DNA of 64,000 bases from Temnopleurus reevesii. Taxonomy: Eukaryota; Echinodermata; Echinoidea; Temnopleuroida; Temnopleuridae. A program made the position numbers and the translations under genes. The stretch lies in NCBI GenBank assembly GCA_036244855.1, contig BQKZ01001874.1, forward strand, positions 33,155-97,154. The letters are read 5' to 3'. How positions within the stretch are numbered: the stretch's first letter is position 1; each line of letters begins with the position of its first letter. Below are positions 28,201 to 37,217 of the stretch, in pieces. The notes under the pieces are model-generated. The model ran no database searches and was not told the DNA's origin. It saw nothing but the letters and a program-made list of their open reading frames with translations.

Positions 28201-31200
28201 GGAGGCTGTTGAGGAGAATTTTGTTTAATGGTACATATCCTTTTTAATCTTAGTGTTGGCAAGCAGTATGAGCATGTGAAGTGGGGTGTATCTGTATTGT
28301 AAATTATTTCAAATTGTATTTGTTTCTCATTCTTACTTTCATTCACCCCCTGTTCTTACTTTCTCTTTTTTTATGTTGTTTCATTCTTGTCCTTATAGAC
28401 CATAGCCAAATGGGTTCATGAACAACATGCGAACCTCTTCAAGGAACAGCTGCTCAAAGTGATGGAGGATGCTAAACGATTAGGACCTGGTTCCAATCTG
28501 CAGCCAGGATCGTCTTCTGCTCCTGGAGACGATACTGGTGTAATCACAACCCAGCAGCTTCAAGATGGGGTGGTTCCACCAAGCCCCAGCAAGGCTGTCA
28601 ACAACTCATCGGATGCATCCCCTCCAAGTGGGGACGAGTCTCAGCAGCAACTGGTATGGTCCCCAGCTCTCTACTCACCTGCTTCACCAATATCTGATCC
28701 TTCAAGCCCAAGGCTCAGCCCCTTTTCTTGGCCCTCTTTGGTGGGTTGGTGGGACTGACTCTCTATCTTACTTTTGAGTTTTCCTTGCTATGCAAATTGA
28801 ACTGCTGTGGTAGCTGGCCTTGGAGTAATAGTTTCTTTTTATCAGTCCCTGCTCATCCCACCCTCTGTTTGGTTTGATTGTATGATTAGCAGCCTGAAAC
28901 ATTTTATTACATCATTACCCTCCCTCTTCCTTTTCCATCCTTTATGATCATTCCATTCTTTTTCTATGTGCCCTTTTTCATATCCCTTTTGGGTAGATTT
29001 CTTCAACAAGTATCAAACCCATTAGGTTTTACTCATGAGTGTCACTCCCCTTTGAAATAACCATGCTTGAGGGTGACGATTTGGTCATGTTTTCAATATT
29101 TATTTTCAATTTATAGGATAACATTTTTCCTCTTAAGAATTTTGAATTACTGTTATATCCGATTGCAAACCTGTCCATCTTATTTTTATGAAATAAACAT
29201 TGGAATTCAAATGATTAGATTTTTTTCTAGGTGAATTCATTTTCTTGGAAGATGCGTCATTAGAAATATAAAAATGAGCTAAGACAAATAAATCTCCAGA
29301 CATCTTTTTTTTTACCACAAAAAAGCAAATTTTAGTTTTTAGTAATGTTTGAGAATTGATATTTCAAATGATATTTGAATTTAGAACCTTGGAATTACAT
29401 TTTTTCCAATCAAAATATTTGACCTCATTTTTACTCTTTTTGTATTGAAACACCCCCCCCCCCCCCCCCCACAAAAAAAAAAAAAAAAAAAAAGTAAGAA
29501 TGCACTTGATTAACTCTGCCAAAGTCAAATATTTTTGGGCCACAAAAATCTGTATGACTTAAAAGATGTAAATAACACATTTTTAATATGATTTGTTTTA
29601 AAGAAAAAATCCCATCGACTTAGGTGATTATTCAACCTAGACAAATTCAACTTAGGCAGAGTTAACTGTATTTGATCTGTTTTTTTTTACAATTTAGAAA
29701 TGAATAACCCATTATGAACAAGAGGGCTAATTTTTATTTGAAAACTTTAAAATCACATGTTCTAGATATTGAATTAAGGTGCATTGTGACATGCTAACCC
29801 ACATGTAGATTACATGCCTGCAACATGTTGATTCGTAGAATTTTGATAGCAAGTAGAAATTAGTATTTAGAAACTCTCAAATATATATTACAGGAGATGT
29901 CTAAAATGGTGGTTTGTGATTCATATTCCTCTTATGTAGAGCATGATATATTGTATGGAAATAGATTTAACAATATCCAATACAAATACAGTAACAATAA
30001 ATTACTTTTACAAAATAACACAATTGGGCATTAACATGCCTGTTGATTTAATTTGAAGTGAGATTTTATTAACTGCATGGGATTTGTGTATTTTATTTAT
30101 TTATGATAGAATTGACTTTGTGTCAATCTATATTTCAAAGTGTATAATTTCCCCTCATTTCTTTCTTCTTTCTTTTTTAGAATGCTCCCCAGCAGAGCTT
30201 TGAGATGGCAGTTGGTAAACAGCTTACTGCAGAAGCCTTGCAAAATGAGCAGTCCTTGAGGCCTGTGGACAACCAGCACCAACCCTTGAGCAGGAAGAGC
30301 AGTAGCCCTCTTACTGTTGGTCAGCCTCAACAGATGGGAAATGAGGAGAGTGAACACCCTAAACCAAACCAGTCTCCTCCAGCCCCCATAGAGAGTGCCC
30401 CTAACCAAGTCCCAATCCAGCAGGGCCAACCTCTACCAATGGAACTTAGGACACCACAACCTATCTATCCCAACCAAGCAGGAGTTCCTGATCAAACCAT
30501 GATGCAAGGTATGCCGATGATGGGGGCCTACAGCATGATGCCCGTCTATTCATCACAAGGGAATGTCATGTTTGTTCCCATGCCAACACAAGCAAGTGCT
30601 CCTCAGATGTATATGCATCAACAGGCCACACAGATGTTCATGCAGCAGCAGGTGCCTATGCAGCAGCATATGCAGCAACAACCACCCTTGCAGCAACAAC
30701 AGCCCCCAATGCAGCAGCTCCAGCAGCAACCTTCAATGAACCAACAACAACCCCTAACACAGCAGCAGCAACAACCCCAGATGCCGCAACAACAAACTCC
30801 AATACAGCAACAAATTCAAATACAGCAACAACAACCCCCAATGCAGCAACAACCAATATTACAACCAAAACAGCAGCAACCCCCGTTGCAGCAACAAATC
30901 CCAGTACAACCACACCAGGATTTAAGCCAGCAACAGCCACAACAACAGCCAACTCCAAATGTTCAGCAGGGAGTTCAACCAGTGCAGATCCCATCACAAC
31001 AGCTGCAACAAGCTCAACTGGCACAACCTTGTCAACAAGTTGCAGCAACAGTGCCTGGTCAGCCTCAGATACAGACTCCACAGCAGCCACAAACTTCAGC
31101 TGCCCCTACAGTATCTGCATCAAGTGTTCCATCAGGAACGTCAGCTCAGCCATCTCAAGCTAAAACTGCCCAAGTAACTGGTGTGGCTCGTCTTGCAGAT

Positions 31201-34200
31201 CTTGACGCCAAACTATCCCAGTTGCACAAGAAACCCACCCAACATCAACAAACACCTGCTAAACCAACATCGCTCCACCAGCAAGCTCCACAGGGGCAGG
31301 GTAGTGTACCTTTCCATAACCAAGTTAGTGTGAGTGTTTCTCAACAACCCATCCAAAGCAGCAGTCAAAGCTCTGCAAATATTGTCCTCACTCCACAACC
31401 TGTTTCAAATAATATGTTGGCGCCAGTTTTTCATCCAATTCAAGATGAAAGGAAAGCTTCCCTCATGGATCCACAGGGGTTACCCATCCATAACTTCCTG
31501 CCTCGACCAGCCAGTGAACCTGTTCCAGATGTACCAACACCGGAACCTCAACCAGATCCTAATGCAAAGGTGGTGCCTGAGAAATCTGAGGAATCTCCAA
31601 ACCAAATCGAACAACCTGTCAGGCCTGTATCTCCCAAACCAGTTTCTAGTCCAACTAAAAAGTCACGCTTCTCAGTATCCTCTGTAGAAGACAAGAAGGA
31701 TGCGCCAGCAGTGATTGATAGACCAAAGGAGGAGATCAAAGAAGTGAACGTAGGCAACAATAAAGAGAGTATCGAAGATAAGTCTTCCAAAGAACAAAGC
31801 ATTGGGTCCATGAAAGATGAGCCTGTACCAAAAGAAGAAAAGAAGAAAGGTAGATTTACCGTGGCACCTGCTGCTTCTCCTGTCAAAGACACTGCTAAAG
31901 GAAACCAACATACAGAGACTTCAACACAAGCACAGGATGTCAAAGACGTAGTTTCAGATTTAGTGTCACAGACTGAAAAGAATGTTTCTGAGGAAGTAGA
32001 AAGCAAACCGGAAGCTGCAAAGCCACCATTGGGTGCTCAAGCTAAGACGCGTGGACGCTTCCATGTAAACAAGGTTTCAGACAAAGCTTCTAATGAATCA
32101 GTTGTTGAAGGAAAACCAGCAGTCCAACAGTCTGCTCCTGACCCGTCTTCACTTGAGGCGGATAAAGGAGATCAGACAGCAATTAAAACTGACAGAGAGA
32201 ATCAGCAGGAAGTAGAACAATCTCAACCACAGTCTGCTACTGCATCACTTGCCAGCAAAGAGGCAGATCGTGTACCGACTCCCCAGCGAGTGAATGATCC
32301 GGAGGTTGTACCGGCTATCAGGCCAGAGCGTCGGAACAGTTTGATTGGTAGCGAAAGAGGTACTCCAGATAGCATTGCATCAGATGGAAGCTCACTTCCT
32401 CCGTTACCACCTGATGGTCCTACATTACAGCCATCTGGACCACACTTAGGACCAGCCCAGGGGATCTTTACTCAGTCAGAGTCTCAGAGCACACCTCCAC
32501 TCTCCGATGTTGGATCTGCTTCTCCAGGACCTCCAACAGTAAGTAATATCTGATTCCTTCTTGAAAGATACAGGTCAGAGATAAACAGTCTTTTGGGAAA
32601 TTATTGTGGCTTTATAAAACAAAATATGCCTATGAAACACTTTTTAAGTACTTCAGCATTTCTTGAATAGGATACAATTTGTGTATTATTCTAGAGACAA
32701 TTTTACTTGGAAATATCTAATACAAACATAATTAATTCTTCCACCCAATTCGTCATAATGATGATTACATGTCTTGTTTGTTTTTGTATTCCATTTTTCA
32801 TGTTTCTTTAAACAAATTATAGTTCATTTTAAATTATTATAACCATTTAAGAAAAATTGTGAACGAGTTGAAATGTATGTTCAATTCTCTTCCCTTCTCT
32901 TCACAGTCTGATGTAGTTTCGATCCAACCAACAGCTACACAAGGTGAAGCTTCAAGGGAACTACAGGAACTACTCAAAAGGTATGACAAATAAGGATATG
33001 CCTGCCAGAAAATGTCAATGTGTTTCAAGATTACAATTTCATTTTAACTGCATTTTCAAATAATTTATAGTTCAAATATTATGAAATATGATCACCCATA
33101 AATTTTAGATTTCATCTTTATTGAATTACATAGTTGATAGATTCTGAAAGAGCAGACAGCGTTTCATCCTGACATCATTTTAAAAAACCTTATTGTTGAA
33201 ATAAAGTATATTTAAATATCCCTCATTGAATATGGAATTCTGTCTGGCATGTAATCTGATTCTAAGTGTATCCATTTTGACAAAAAACATTAGAGATGCA
33301 GGCGAGAATACACATTGGAAATGACCCCACGTAACCATTTGGAGATCAAAAGAAATGACTATATCAAGTTATCTAGAGTTGTTAATTGTGTTTTTTGTCT
33401 TTACAAATGTAGGCAAGAAGATGAAAGAGCTAGAATACTGCAGAAACATCACAATGAGATGCAGGAGTTTATGGCTCACCATCCACAGTCAACACCTCCA
33501 CCAAGTCCCCTGGTTCTGTATCAACCTAACATGTATGGCATGGTGCCTTACCCCATGTCAGAGAACTTTGCTCCTCAAGGTATGTGGCATCACAATGGCA
33601 TTCCTATTCCCTTCAACCACTTCCAGGGAGTTCCTTTCACCCATGCACCGGGCTCTGCGTTTGGTGGATTCCGTCGCAGTTCCACAAGCCCACCTACCGT
33701 AGCAGGCATGTCTTCCATAGGGGTACCAGTGCAGGGACCAGGAGGGATTGTAACCTATAGACCTGTAGAGATGCCTGGCCAAGGAGCCATGCCAGGTGCT
33801 GCACCTGCTATGACAGGTGCCCAGTATCAAGTGCCTACCACCATGCACCCCCATTTCTCTGCCAGCAATGAGATGATACCACAGCAGACCTATGCTGGCG
33901 GTCAAGGACTCAAAAGGAGTATCAGTTATCAGTCAGTGGTTCACCAGCCTAATACTGCATTCCAACATGCATTCTTTGCCAACCCCAACCAGCCAATGGG
34001 GGCTGCCAACCCTGACACACTAATACAAAGACCAGGGACTGGCAACGTGTGGATGAACCAAGCAGCAGCAGCCGGAGGAGGAATGCAAATTATGGAGCAT
34101 CAAGCAACACAAAATGGTATGACCAGATCCCCTGAGCAACCTCCCAATGGGGTAGACAACACTGGTGTAGTGTTTCCTAATCAACCTACCCAGGCATATC

Positions 34201-34808
34201 CAACACATGTTAGGACAGGCTCTGGTACAGAGAAAATAGACTTCACAAGGAGAGTAGTACCAAAGAGTAGTGAGGCCAATGAGACAGTTAGACAGAGTGA
34301 TATGGGACAGGTAGAAAGGAAACTGGAAGAAGCCAGACCCAGTGGTCTAAGCCAGCCAAGTCAACAAAGTGAAAATATTGAACTGCATGGACAGATTGAT
34401 AACAGGGGAGTAGCTGATGCTTTTCAAGCAACTACAGAACATAAAACAGCTGATAATAATCCAAATATGATTCCTAATGACCAAACTGCTGCAGCACAGC
34501 TTCAAACGCCTGTGTCTCAACAACAGCAACAGCAGCAGGCAGGGAAGCGTAAAGGCACGTTTGCTGATGACAAGTTCAAGAATCTTGCTGACTTGACTAA
34601 ACCCACAACAGTACGACCTGGGATAGATGAGAGGAAAGTAAGTCTGAATGACATGAAACGTGCCCAACAGCAACAAGACTTGCAGGCTGGTGCTACAGCA
34701 TCGACTGTAGCTGCAAACAGTACAGCTAGTAACCAACCCCACGCAACCAAACCTAGCTTTGTTAGGCCAGCACAACCAACCACCAAAGCTGATGCTCCCA
34801 AGACGTGA
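6922..34808 (+). CDS. WNK: WNK (with-no-lysine) kinase, C-terminal two-thirds, 13 exons; 5' part outside window
   Basis: WNK kinases phosphorylate SPAK/OSR1, which control cation-chloride cotransporters in ion and volume homeostasis. The kinase domain is not in this window. Exons: 6922-7069, 7535-8133, 10101-10382, 14754-14840, 18252-18620, 19242-19355, 20083-20340, 27157-27260, 27442-27643, 28399-28653, 30181-32538, 32907-32980, 33413-34808. All junctions are GT..AG and phases agree, giving 6246 nt (2081 residues plus TGA). Recognition rests on the end of the autoinhibitory domain (VRIGFVSEEDSKAV), the following TVDSG segment, a second CCT-like domain (exons 9-10), a DLDAKL segment, three RFxV motifs, a coiled coil with HQ-type motif (exons 12-13) and a KGTFADD segment, in the order seen in animal WNKs. 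The protein is unusually Gln/Pro-rich. Many exons are phase 0-0, so further cassette exons may have been missed, mainly in the 6.8-kb intron 20341-27156. Confidence 0.93.
7535..8133 (+). CDS. WNK: WNK exon 2 of window: TVDSG segment and first polyglutamine block
   Basis: Phase in is 1 and phase out is 0. The exon opens DAGTSTVDSGVGMSG, matching the short conserved segment after the WNK autoinhibitory domain, then becomes Gln/Pro/Ser-rich with runs of 8 and 13 consecutive Gln. The acceptor reads tagcag, so a TAG acceptor (exon from 7535) or CAG acceptor (exon from 7538) both keep frame and differ by one Ala. The donor is CAG/gtaagt. Confidence 0.9.
7781..7803 (+). repeat. CAG trinucleotide run inside WNK coding exon
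   Basis: An almost pure CAG run encoding part of an eight-Gln stretch. Such runs are prone to length change. Confidence 0.9.
8059..8098 (+). repeat. CAA/CAG run inside WNK coding exon
   Basis: A mostly CAA run encoding 13 Gln. It is more uniform in CAA than neighbouring mixed CAA/CAG tracts, so it may be length-polymorphic. Confidence 0.9.
8134..10100. other. WNK intron, no features
   Basis: AT-rich sequence without a supportable exon, transposon end or RNA gene. Several 3-6 bp repeats only. Confidence 0.7.
10101..10382 (+). CDS. WNK: WNK exon 3 of window: Gln/Pro-rich, symmetric phase 0-0
   Basis: 94 codons starting NQLQNQSQQPP, almost entirely Gln, Pro, Ser and His. The acceptor is attacag and the donor CAG/gtagca. 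A 12-bp tandem duplication places a second identical acceptor at 10112, which would drop four residues in frame. Assignment to WNK rests on composition, matching phase and position rather than on a conserved domain. Confidence 0.85.
10383..14753. other. WNK intron, little visible
   Basis: AT-rich. The only distinct item is a short tandem GAATTGTGAATTGTGAATTG (about 12312-12345). No frame with coding character was found. Confidence 0.65.
14754..14840 (+). CDS. WNK: WNK small exon (29 codons), symmetric phase 0-0
   Basis: After ttttttcag the frame reads SPSSSMNGQHSSVSWFVPMS, then PPLFYQQPQ, and stops at the donor CAG/gtttat. There is no stop in the phase required by the exons on either side, and the Ser/Pro/Gln composition matches them. 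The exon is too short to stand out as an open frame. No database support is available here, so it is a strong but unproven exon. Confidence 0.75.
15260..15369. repeat. 45-bp pyrimidine-rich tandem repeat, about 2.4 copies
   Basis: The unit CCATTCCTCTCTTTTATTCT followed by TATTTTTTTCCTTCCTTTGT and CACAA is repeated at 15306-15350 and partly at 15351-15369, with a slightly longer first copy from 15260. Its long open frames (Phe/Ser/Leu-rich) are an effect of composition. Confidence 0.9.
16050..16072. repeat. Poly-G run with one N
   Basis: More than 20 G bases interrupted by an N at 16066. Length is probably not reliable. Confidence 0.95.
17556..17890. mobile_element. Dispersed hairpin-headed repeat, copy 2
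   Basis: The hairpin TTATGCCTCCATGACC and TGCCAGAGGCATTATGTG leads to TTTGGGTTGTCTGTCCATCT, TCTGTCC repeats and a GGTCAAA stretch, in the same order as copy 1 at 3008. Confidence 0.7.
18252..18620 (+). CDS. WNK: WNK exon 5 of window: Gln-rich with basic phosphosite-like motifs
   Basis: 123 codons, phase 0-0, acceptor ttgtag and donor CAG/gtatta. The peptide starts FVQQAGSFTQFSQGQAYQQP. It later carries two basic Ser/Thr clusters, PQRTISD and LKRTVSGG, that resemble basophilic kinase sites (inference). The rest is Gln/Pro/Ser. Confidence 0.88.
19242..19355 (+). CDS. WNK: WNK exon 6 of window: short Gln-rich exon
   Basis: 38 codons, phase 0-0, between acceptor cccccaag and donor CAA/gtaagc. 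It starts SGQPAHATQVNQPNAQ and ends in a Gln run. Skipping would keep the frame. A second AG at 19250-19251 could serve as an acceptor three codons further in. Confidence 0.8.
19499..19545. repeat. Short tandem repeat (GATATG-AATGATATATTAC), two copies
   Basis: GATATGAAATGATATATTAC is followed at once by GATATGCAATGATATATTAC. It lies in the WNK intron between exons 6 and 7. Confidence 0.85.
20083..20340 (+). CDS. WNK: WNK exon 7 of window: Ala/Ser/Pro-rich
   Basis: 86 codons, phase 0-0, acceptor tttacag and donor AAG/gtatgt. The peptide begins PHHIPSQPGTTLGQP, passes through an Ala/Val-rich stretch (SIAASSAAAVATAVP) and ends RPQAIDANK. The shift from Gln-rich to Ala-rich is the main visible change. 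It precedes the largest intron seen (20341-27156). Confidence 0.85.
21444..21512. mobile_element. Foldback/MITE-like hairpin, 28-bp perfect arms
   Basis: The left arm 21444-21471 (TTTTCACCAAAATATCTTTC..) is perfectly complementary to 21485-21512, with a 13-nt loop. Imperfect pairing extends outwards to about 21427 and 21529 (TTTTCCACTGC against GCGGTGGAAAA). This looks like a small non-autonomous foldback element. Confidence 0.85.
22170..22222. repeat. GA dinucleotide microsatellite
   Basis: About 26 GA units with one C interruption (GAGACAGAG). Confidence 0.97.
25284..25318. repeat. Hairpin fragment of the dispersed ATGCCTCC family
   Basis: ATGCCTCCGCCACC, a short loop, then GGTGGTGCCGGAGGCAT forms a near-perfect hairpin. 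The text that follows it in the other two copies is missing. Confidence 0.85.
27157..27260 (+). CDS. WNK: WNK exon 8 of window: linker before CCT-like domain 2
   Basis: Phase in is 0 and phase out is 2, acceptor aaacag and donor AAAG/gtaagt. It encodes FVAEGPAWNSPALERKEVG followed by a Thr/Gly/Ala linker. The split codon AG/T joins to the next exon as Ser. No domain is visible by itself. Confidence 0.85.
27442..27643 (+). CDS. WNK: WNK exon 9 of window: first half of CCT-like domain 2
   Basis: Phase 2 in, 0 out. A Lys/Arg-rich entry leads to KRPKLSIISVDEDQVIECSL, then ETHRGDTIVFKFSEDDQ. The pattern of a basic lead, a beta strand, then V-x-C-x-LET and VxFKF is the signature of the second PASK/OSR1-C-like (CCT-like) domain of WNKs, which binds peptide motifs of the RFxV type. 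Confidence 0.92.
28399..28653 (+). CDS. WNK: WNK exon 10 of window: second half of CCT-like domain 2; possible longer form to 28740
   Basis: Phase 0-0. It encodes the helical half of the domain (TIAKWVHEQHANLFKEQLLK, then VMEDAKRLG), followed by a Ser/Pro/Gln linker. The preferred donor is CTG/gtatgg at 28654. The frame stays open with a Ser/Pro-rich reading up to a second possible donor TTG/gtgggt at 28741, also phase 0, which would add 29 residues. Confidence 0.88.
28654..30180. other. WNK intron with poly-C/poly-A tract
   Basis: The first 87 bases may be an alternative exon extension (see exon 10). A run of about 19 C followed by about 22 A lies at 29452-29493. The rest is AT-rich without features. 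Confidence 0.7.
29452..29493. repeat. Poly-C followed by poly-A
   Basis: A homopolymer C run directly followed by ACA and a homopolymer A run. Both lengths are uncertain in any assembly. Confidence 0.95.
30181..32538 (+). CDS. WNK: WNK large exon 11 of window: polyQ, LDAKL segment and three RFxV motifs
   Basis: 786 codons, phase 0-0, acceptor tcttttttag and donor ACA/gtaagt. In order: a linker, a Met/Gln-rich block (30480-31080), the segment ARLADLDAKLSQLHKKP that parallels a short conserved WNK segment, then an acidic/Lys-rich region with three RFxV motifs: RFSV (31666-31677), RFTV (31852-31863) and RFHV (32056-32067), each followed by a Lys/Asp/Ser-rich tail. In known WNKs such motifs dock the C-terminal domains of SPAK/OSR1 and of WNKs themselves. 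The exon ends in a Ser/Pro-rich region (GTPDSIASDGSSLPPLPPDG). Confidence 0.93.
30631..30930 (+). repeat. Gln-codon-rich block in WNK exon 11
   Basis: Repeats of CAGCAACAACCxxxATGCAG type encode units of the form Q-Q-Q-P-P-M/L. The reverse strand stays open as a Val/Ala-rich shadow frame, which is not a gene. Confidence 0.85.
32907..32980 (+). CDS. WNK: WNK exon 12 of window: start of C-terminal coiled coil
   Basis: Phase 0 in, 2 out. It encodes SDVVSIQPTATQGEASRELQ, then ELLK, with the last codon split AG/G to Arg. The heptad-like leucines continue into the next exon as RQEDERARILQKHHNEMQEF. This is the conserved C-terminal coiled coil of WNKs, with the HQ-type motif. Confidence 0.88.
33413..34808 (+). 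CDS. WNK: WNK terminal coding exon 13: HQ/coiled-coil motif and C-terminus
   Basis: Acceptor aaatgtag, phase 2 in; the stop TGA is at 34806-34808. It starts RQEDERARILQKHHNEMQEF, the coiled-coil/HQ-type segment involved in WNK oligomerisation in known family members. A Pro/Gly/Met/Gln-rich tail follows, with basic Ser clusters FRRSSTSPP, LKRSISYQS and ERKVSLNDMKR. Near the end is KRKGTFADDKFKNLADL, resembling the conserved RKGTFTDDLHKLVD segment near vertebrate WNK C-termini. The 3' UTR begins at 34809. Confidence 0.93.
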
Positions 34809-35236
34809 GCAAGCAGCAATGTGCACTAGAAATTGTGACATTTATCAGTTTGATTTTGTGATTAAATTTAATGAAGATGAAATCTGGGGGGGGGGGGTTG
34901 AAATGTTATTTGTGCATGCAAATATATTTTGGAGTTTATAAGTTTGTGCTGCACATAAGTGTTGTGATGAATTTGAGCTCAAATAATTCAGACATTTCAA
35001 GTAAAGACCACTTTCCAAAATTTTTGATGAATAGTCGGATGGAAAAGTCCGCATAGTGCTTTCATTTGTAATTTTATGCTGCATTGGTTGTATAGTAAAT
35101 GAAGGAAGCTTGAAATCTCAAGCTCCACCACACACTATGATTGGTCTGCGATCTGATTTCAGAAGAAACAACAACAGTATTCGTCCGAAACATTTTAAGA
35201 CATAAGAATATTTATTTTGAGGTTCTGAATACTCTG

Positions 35237-35242
35237 AATAAA
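35237..35242 (+). promoter_or_regulatory. Candidate polyadenylation signal AATAAA
   Basis: First canonical hexamer after the WNK stop codon, about 430 nt into the 3' UTR. Others follow at 35792 and 41113, so use is undecided. Confidence 0.35.
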
Positions 35243-36631
35243 GATATAAAATTTTGAAAATCTGTTAGTGTGCCGCTGCACATGTAATATATGTACATTG
35301 AGCATCAATCACCGATAAATCCCAGCTAGCAGCTTAGGCAAGAAATTTTTGCTCTTTTTGCTGGCAGAGGCAACTCTCAGCATTGATTTCTTTTCACTCT
35401 TTCATGGTATTAGCTGTATCTTATTCATTATTCATTATTTCAGATATTTTAGTTTTAAAGAAATCAAATGGATCATGTGCAAACTATCCCATTTTTAATG
35501 TGATTTTGCATTATTTATTAACATCAGGTAGATTTTATTTCTAAAGATGCCCATATTACATGCAATTGCAATTTTTTCTGAAATCAGATCATTTGATGGA
35601 AACGTGTGTGGTTGGCTTTAATTATTGTTCATGGCAACTTAGCTGTATATTCAAGAGAGAAATAAGTCAGTATGTAAAACACAATTGTAAATCACAGCAC
35701 AAAGATATAAAACAGCTCCAAGGGATGGTTCAGTTAAACCTATCACGAAAACAGTGAACACTGTTGACGGGTTGCAACAACGACCGGTTATAATAAATAA
35801 ACATGATTATGTGTTTTTTCCAAAATGCAATGATATATATTTCATTGAATGTCAAAATTTTGAGCTATAGTGTCATTTTGAGACTAAAATTCACTTTCTG
35901 ATATGTCACAATTTCTTGTGCATTCTTTAACATGTTTTGAGCTCTAACAATGAATTGATTGGCATGAAATGCTTATGTGTGTGAGTAGCTAATTTATGTG
36001 TATGAATAGAAGGGATAAGGACTGTAGAGATATGGAGACTAGATGACAGGATTTCTAGTGTAGTTGTTGAGTTGATGTAAACTGCCTTATATTTTATTTT
36101 TGGATATGCTGCATAAAGCAGCGTCATGGATGGAGATTGGATGTGAAAACAGAAAGACAAGGTGATTGCCCTTGACAGGTTGCAGCTTCCTATACTTTTC
36201 TAGGTGCTTCAGTGTTGTATGTAATACGTTTCTCACTCAAGTCTCGTTTATTATCACCTGTTTGGAGAGATTGAAATAGAAGCTGGATGTTTGTACCGCT
36301 GATCCCAAGATATGTAAATATTCTTTATACAAAGTGTCTTTGGAGTGCATTATCCTTTGATTGCATTGGTAAATGATAACAAAATAGACGCCATATATGG
36401 AATCTTTTCTATAAACTAGGAGAGTTTGTTTATATGAAGATCAACTATCTTTATCAACATAGGGATTTTCCTGAAGCTTGTCACAGCGACAAGTACTCAT
36501 TCTCGGACAGCTACAACGGTAACATTTGGAGACAGTGCTCCTCATGTGAGAAAATTCCAGAATTTCATTGGATTTGTTGGCTCTGATTAATTTGTAACTG
36601 TGATGAGCTTCATGAAATGACCTCCAGGTCC

Positions 36632-36633
<2 letters not shown>

Positions 36634-36670
<37 letters not shown>
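36634..36670. repeat. TA dinucleotide microsatellite
   Basis: About 18 TA units, shortly before an inverted-repeat element. Confidence 0.97.
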
Positions 36671-36673
<3 letters not shown>

Positions 36674-36708
36674 TAGGCTTGCTATCAATTGCATTTATGA
36701 TATGATCG

Positions 36709-37217
36709 TTAAAGCCCAAGTAAAGTTTTGGTAAAAGCGAATATTTTTTTTATTTGTCTTCAAATCTATATTAAATGAAATATAGTATCATAAACATATT
36801 GCACAAAAGATTCTGCGAAAAATGAACGAGTTTGGGGAAAGCTATAACCTAAAATGTGCAATTTTCTGTGTCGTGCTTCACGACACTAATTCAATATTTT
36901 CTTTCTTGATAAAGGATAACTTCCCATGCTCAGAATTGGATGAAAATTTCAGAATCTAAATGTTGTGTATAACTCTATATCATTCTATTGTCAAATATCG
37001 GAAATAACTTTGTATATGCCTGATAACAAGCAAAATAATGTTATAACCAAGAGAGGGTGCTAAATATGATTTAACGGTCAAATTCAAATTTTCAAAAGAA
37101 TCAGTTCGTAAAAAAATATGCTATGGTCTCAAAATGTGTATTAGAATTACATGTCATGATAAACATCCCAAAAATTCACATTTCTTCATCTTTATCAAAA
37201 CTATACTTGGGCTTTAA
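36709..37217. mobile_element. Terminal-inverted-repeat element, TTAAAGCCC ends
   Basis: The left end TTAAAGCCCAAGTAAAGTTT (plus TGGTAAAA) is matched by the inverse of the right end, TTAAAGCCCAAGTATAGTTT (plus TGATAAA). The length is 509 bp with no coding frame, so it is a non-autonomous DNA transposon. TTAA at both ends suggests a TTAA-targeting superfamily (inference). Confidence 0.75.

Larger units (their letters stand above)
34809..36708 (+). other. WNK: Probable WNK 3' UTR, proximal part
   Basis: AT-rich sequence directly after the WNK stop. Candidate AATAAA signals are at 35237-35242 and 35792-35801 (two overlapping). A G-run at 34887-34898 and a TA microsatellite at 36634-36670 are also present. 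The true 3' end cannot be fixed from sequence. Confidence 0.5.

Noticed and set aside
30656..31090. 144-codon minus-strand frame rich in Val and Ala
   Set aside because: It is the shadow of the Gln-codon repeats of WNK exon 11 on the opposite strand.
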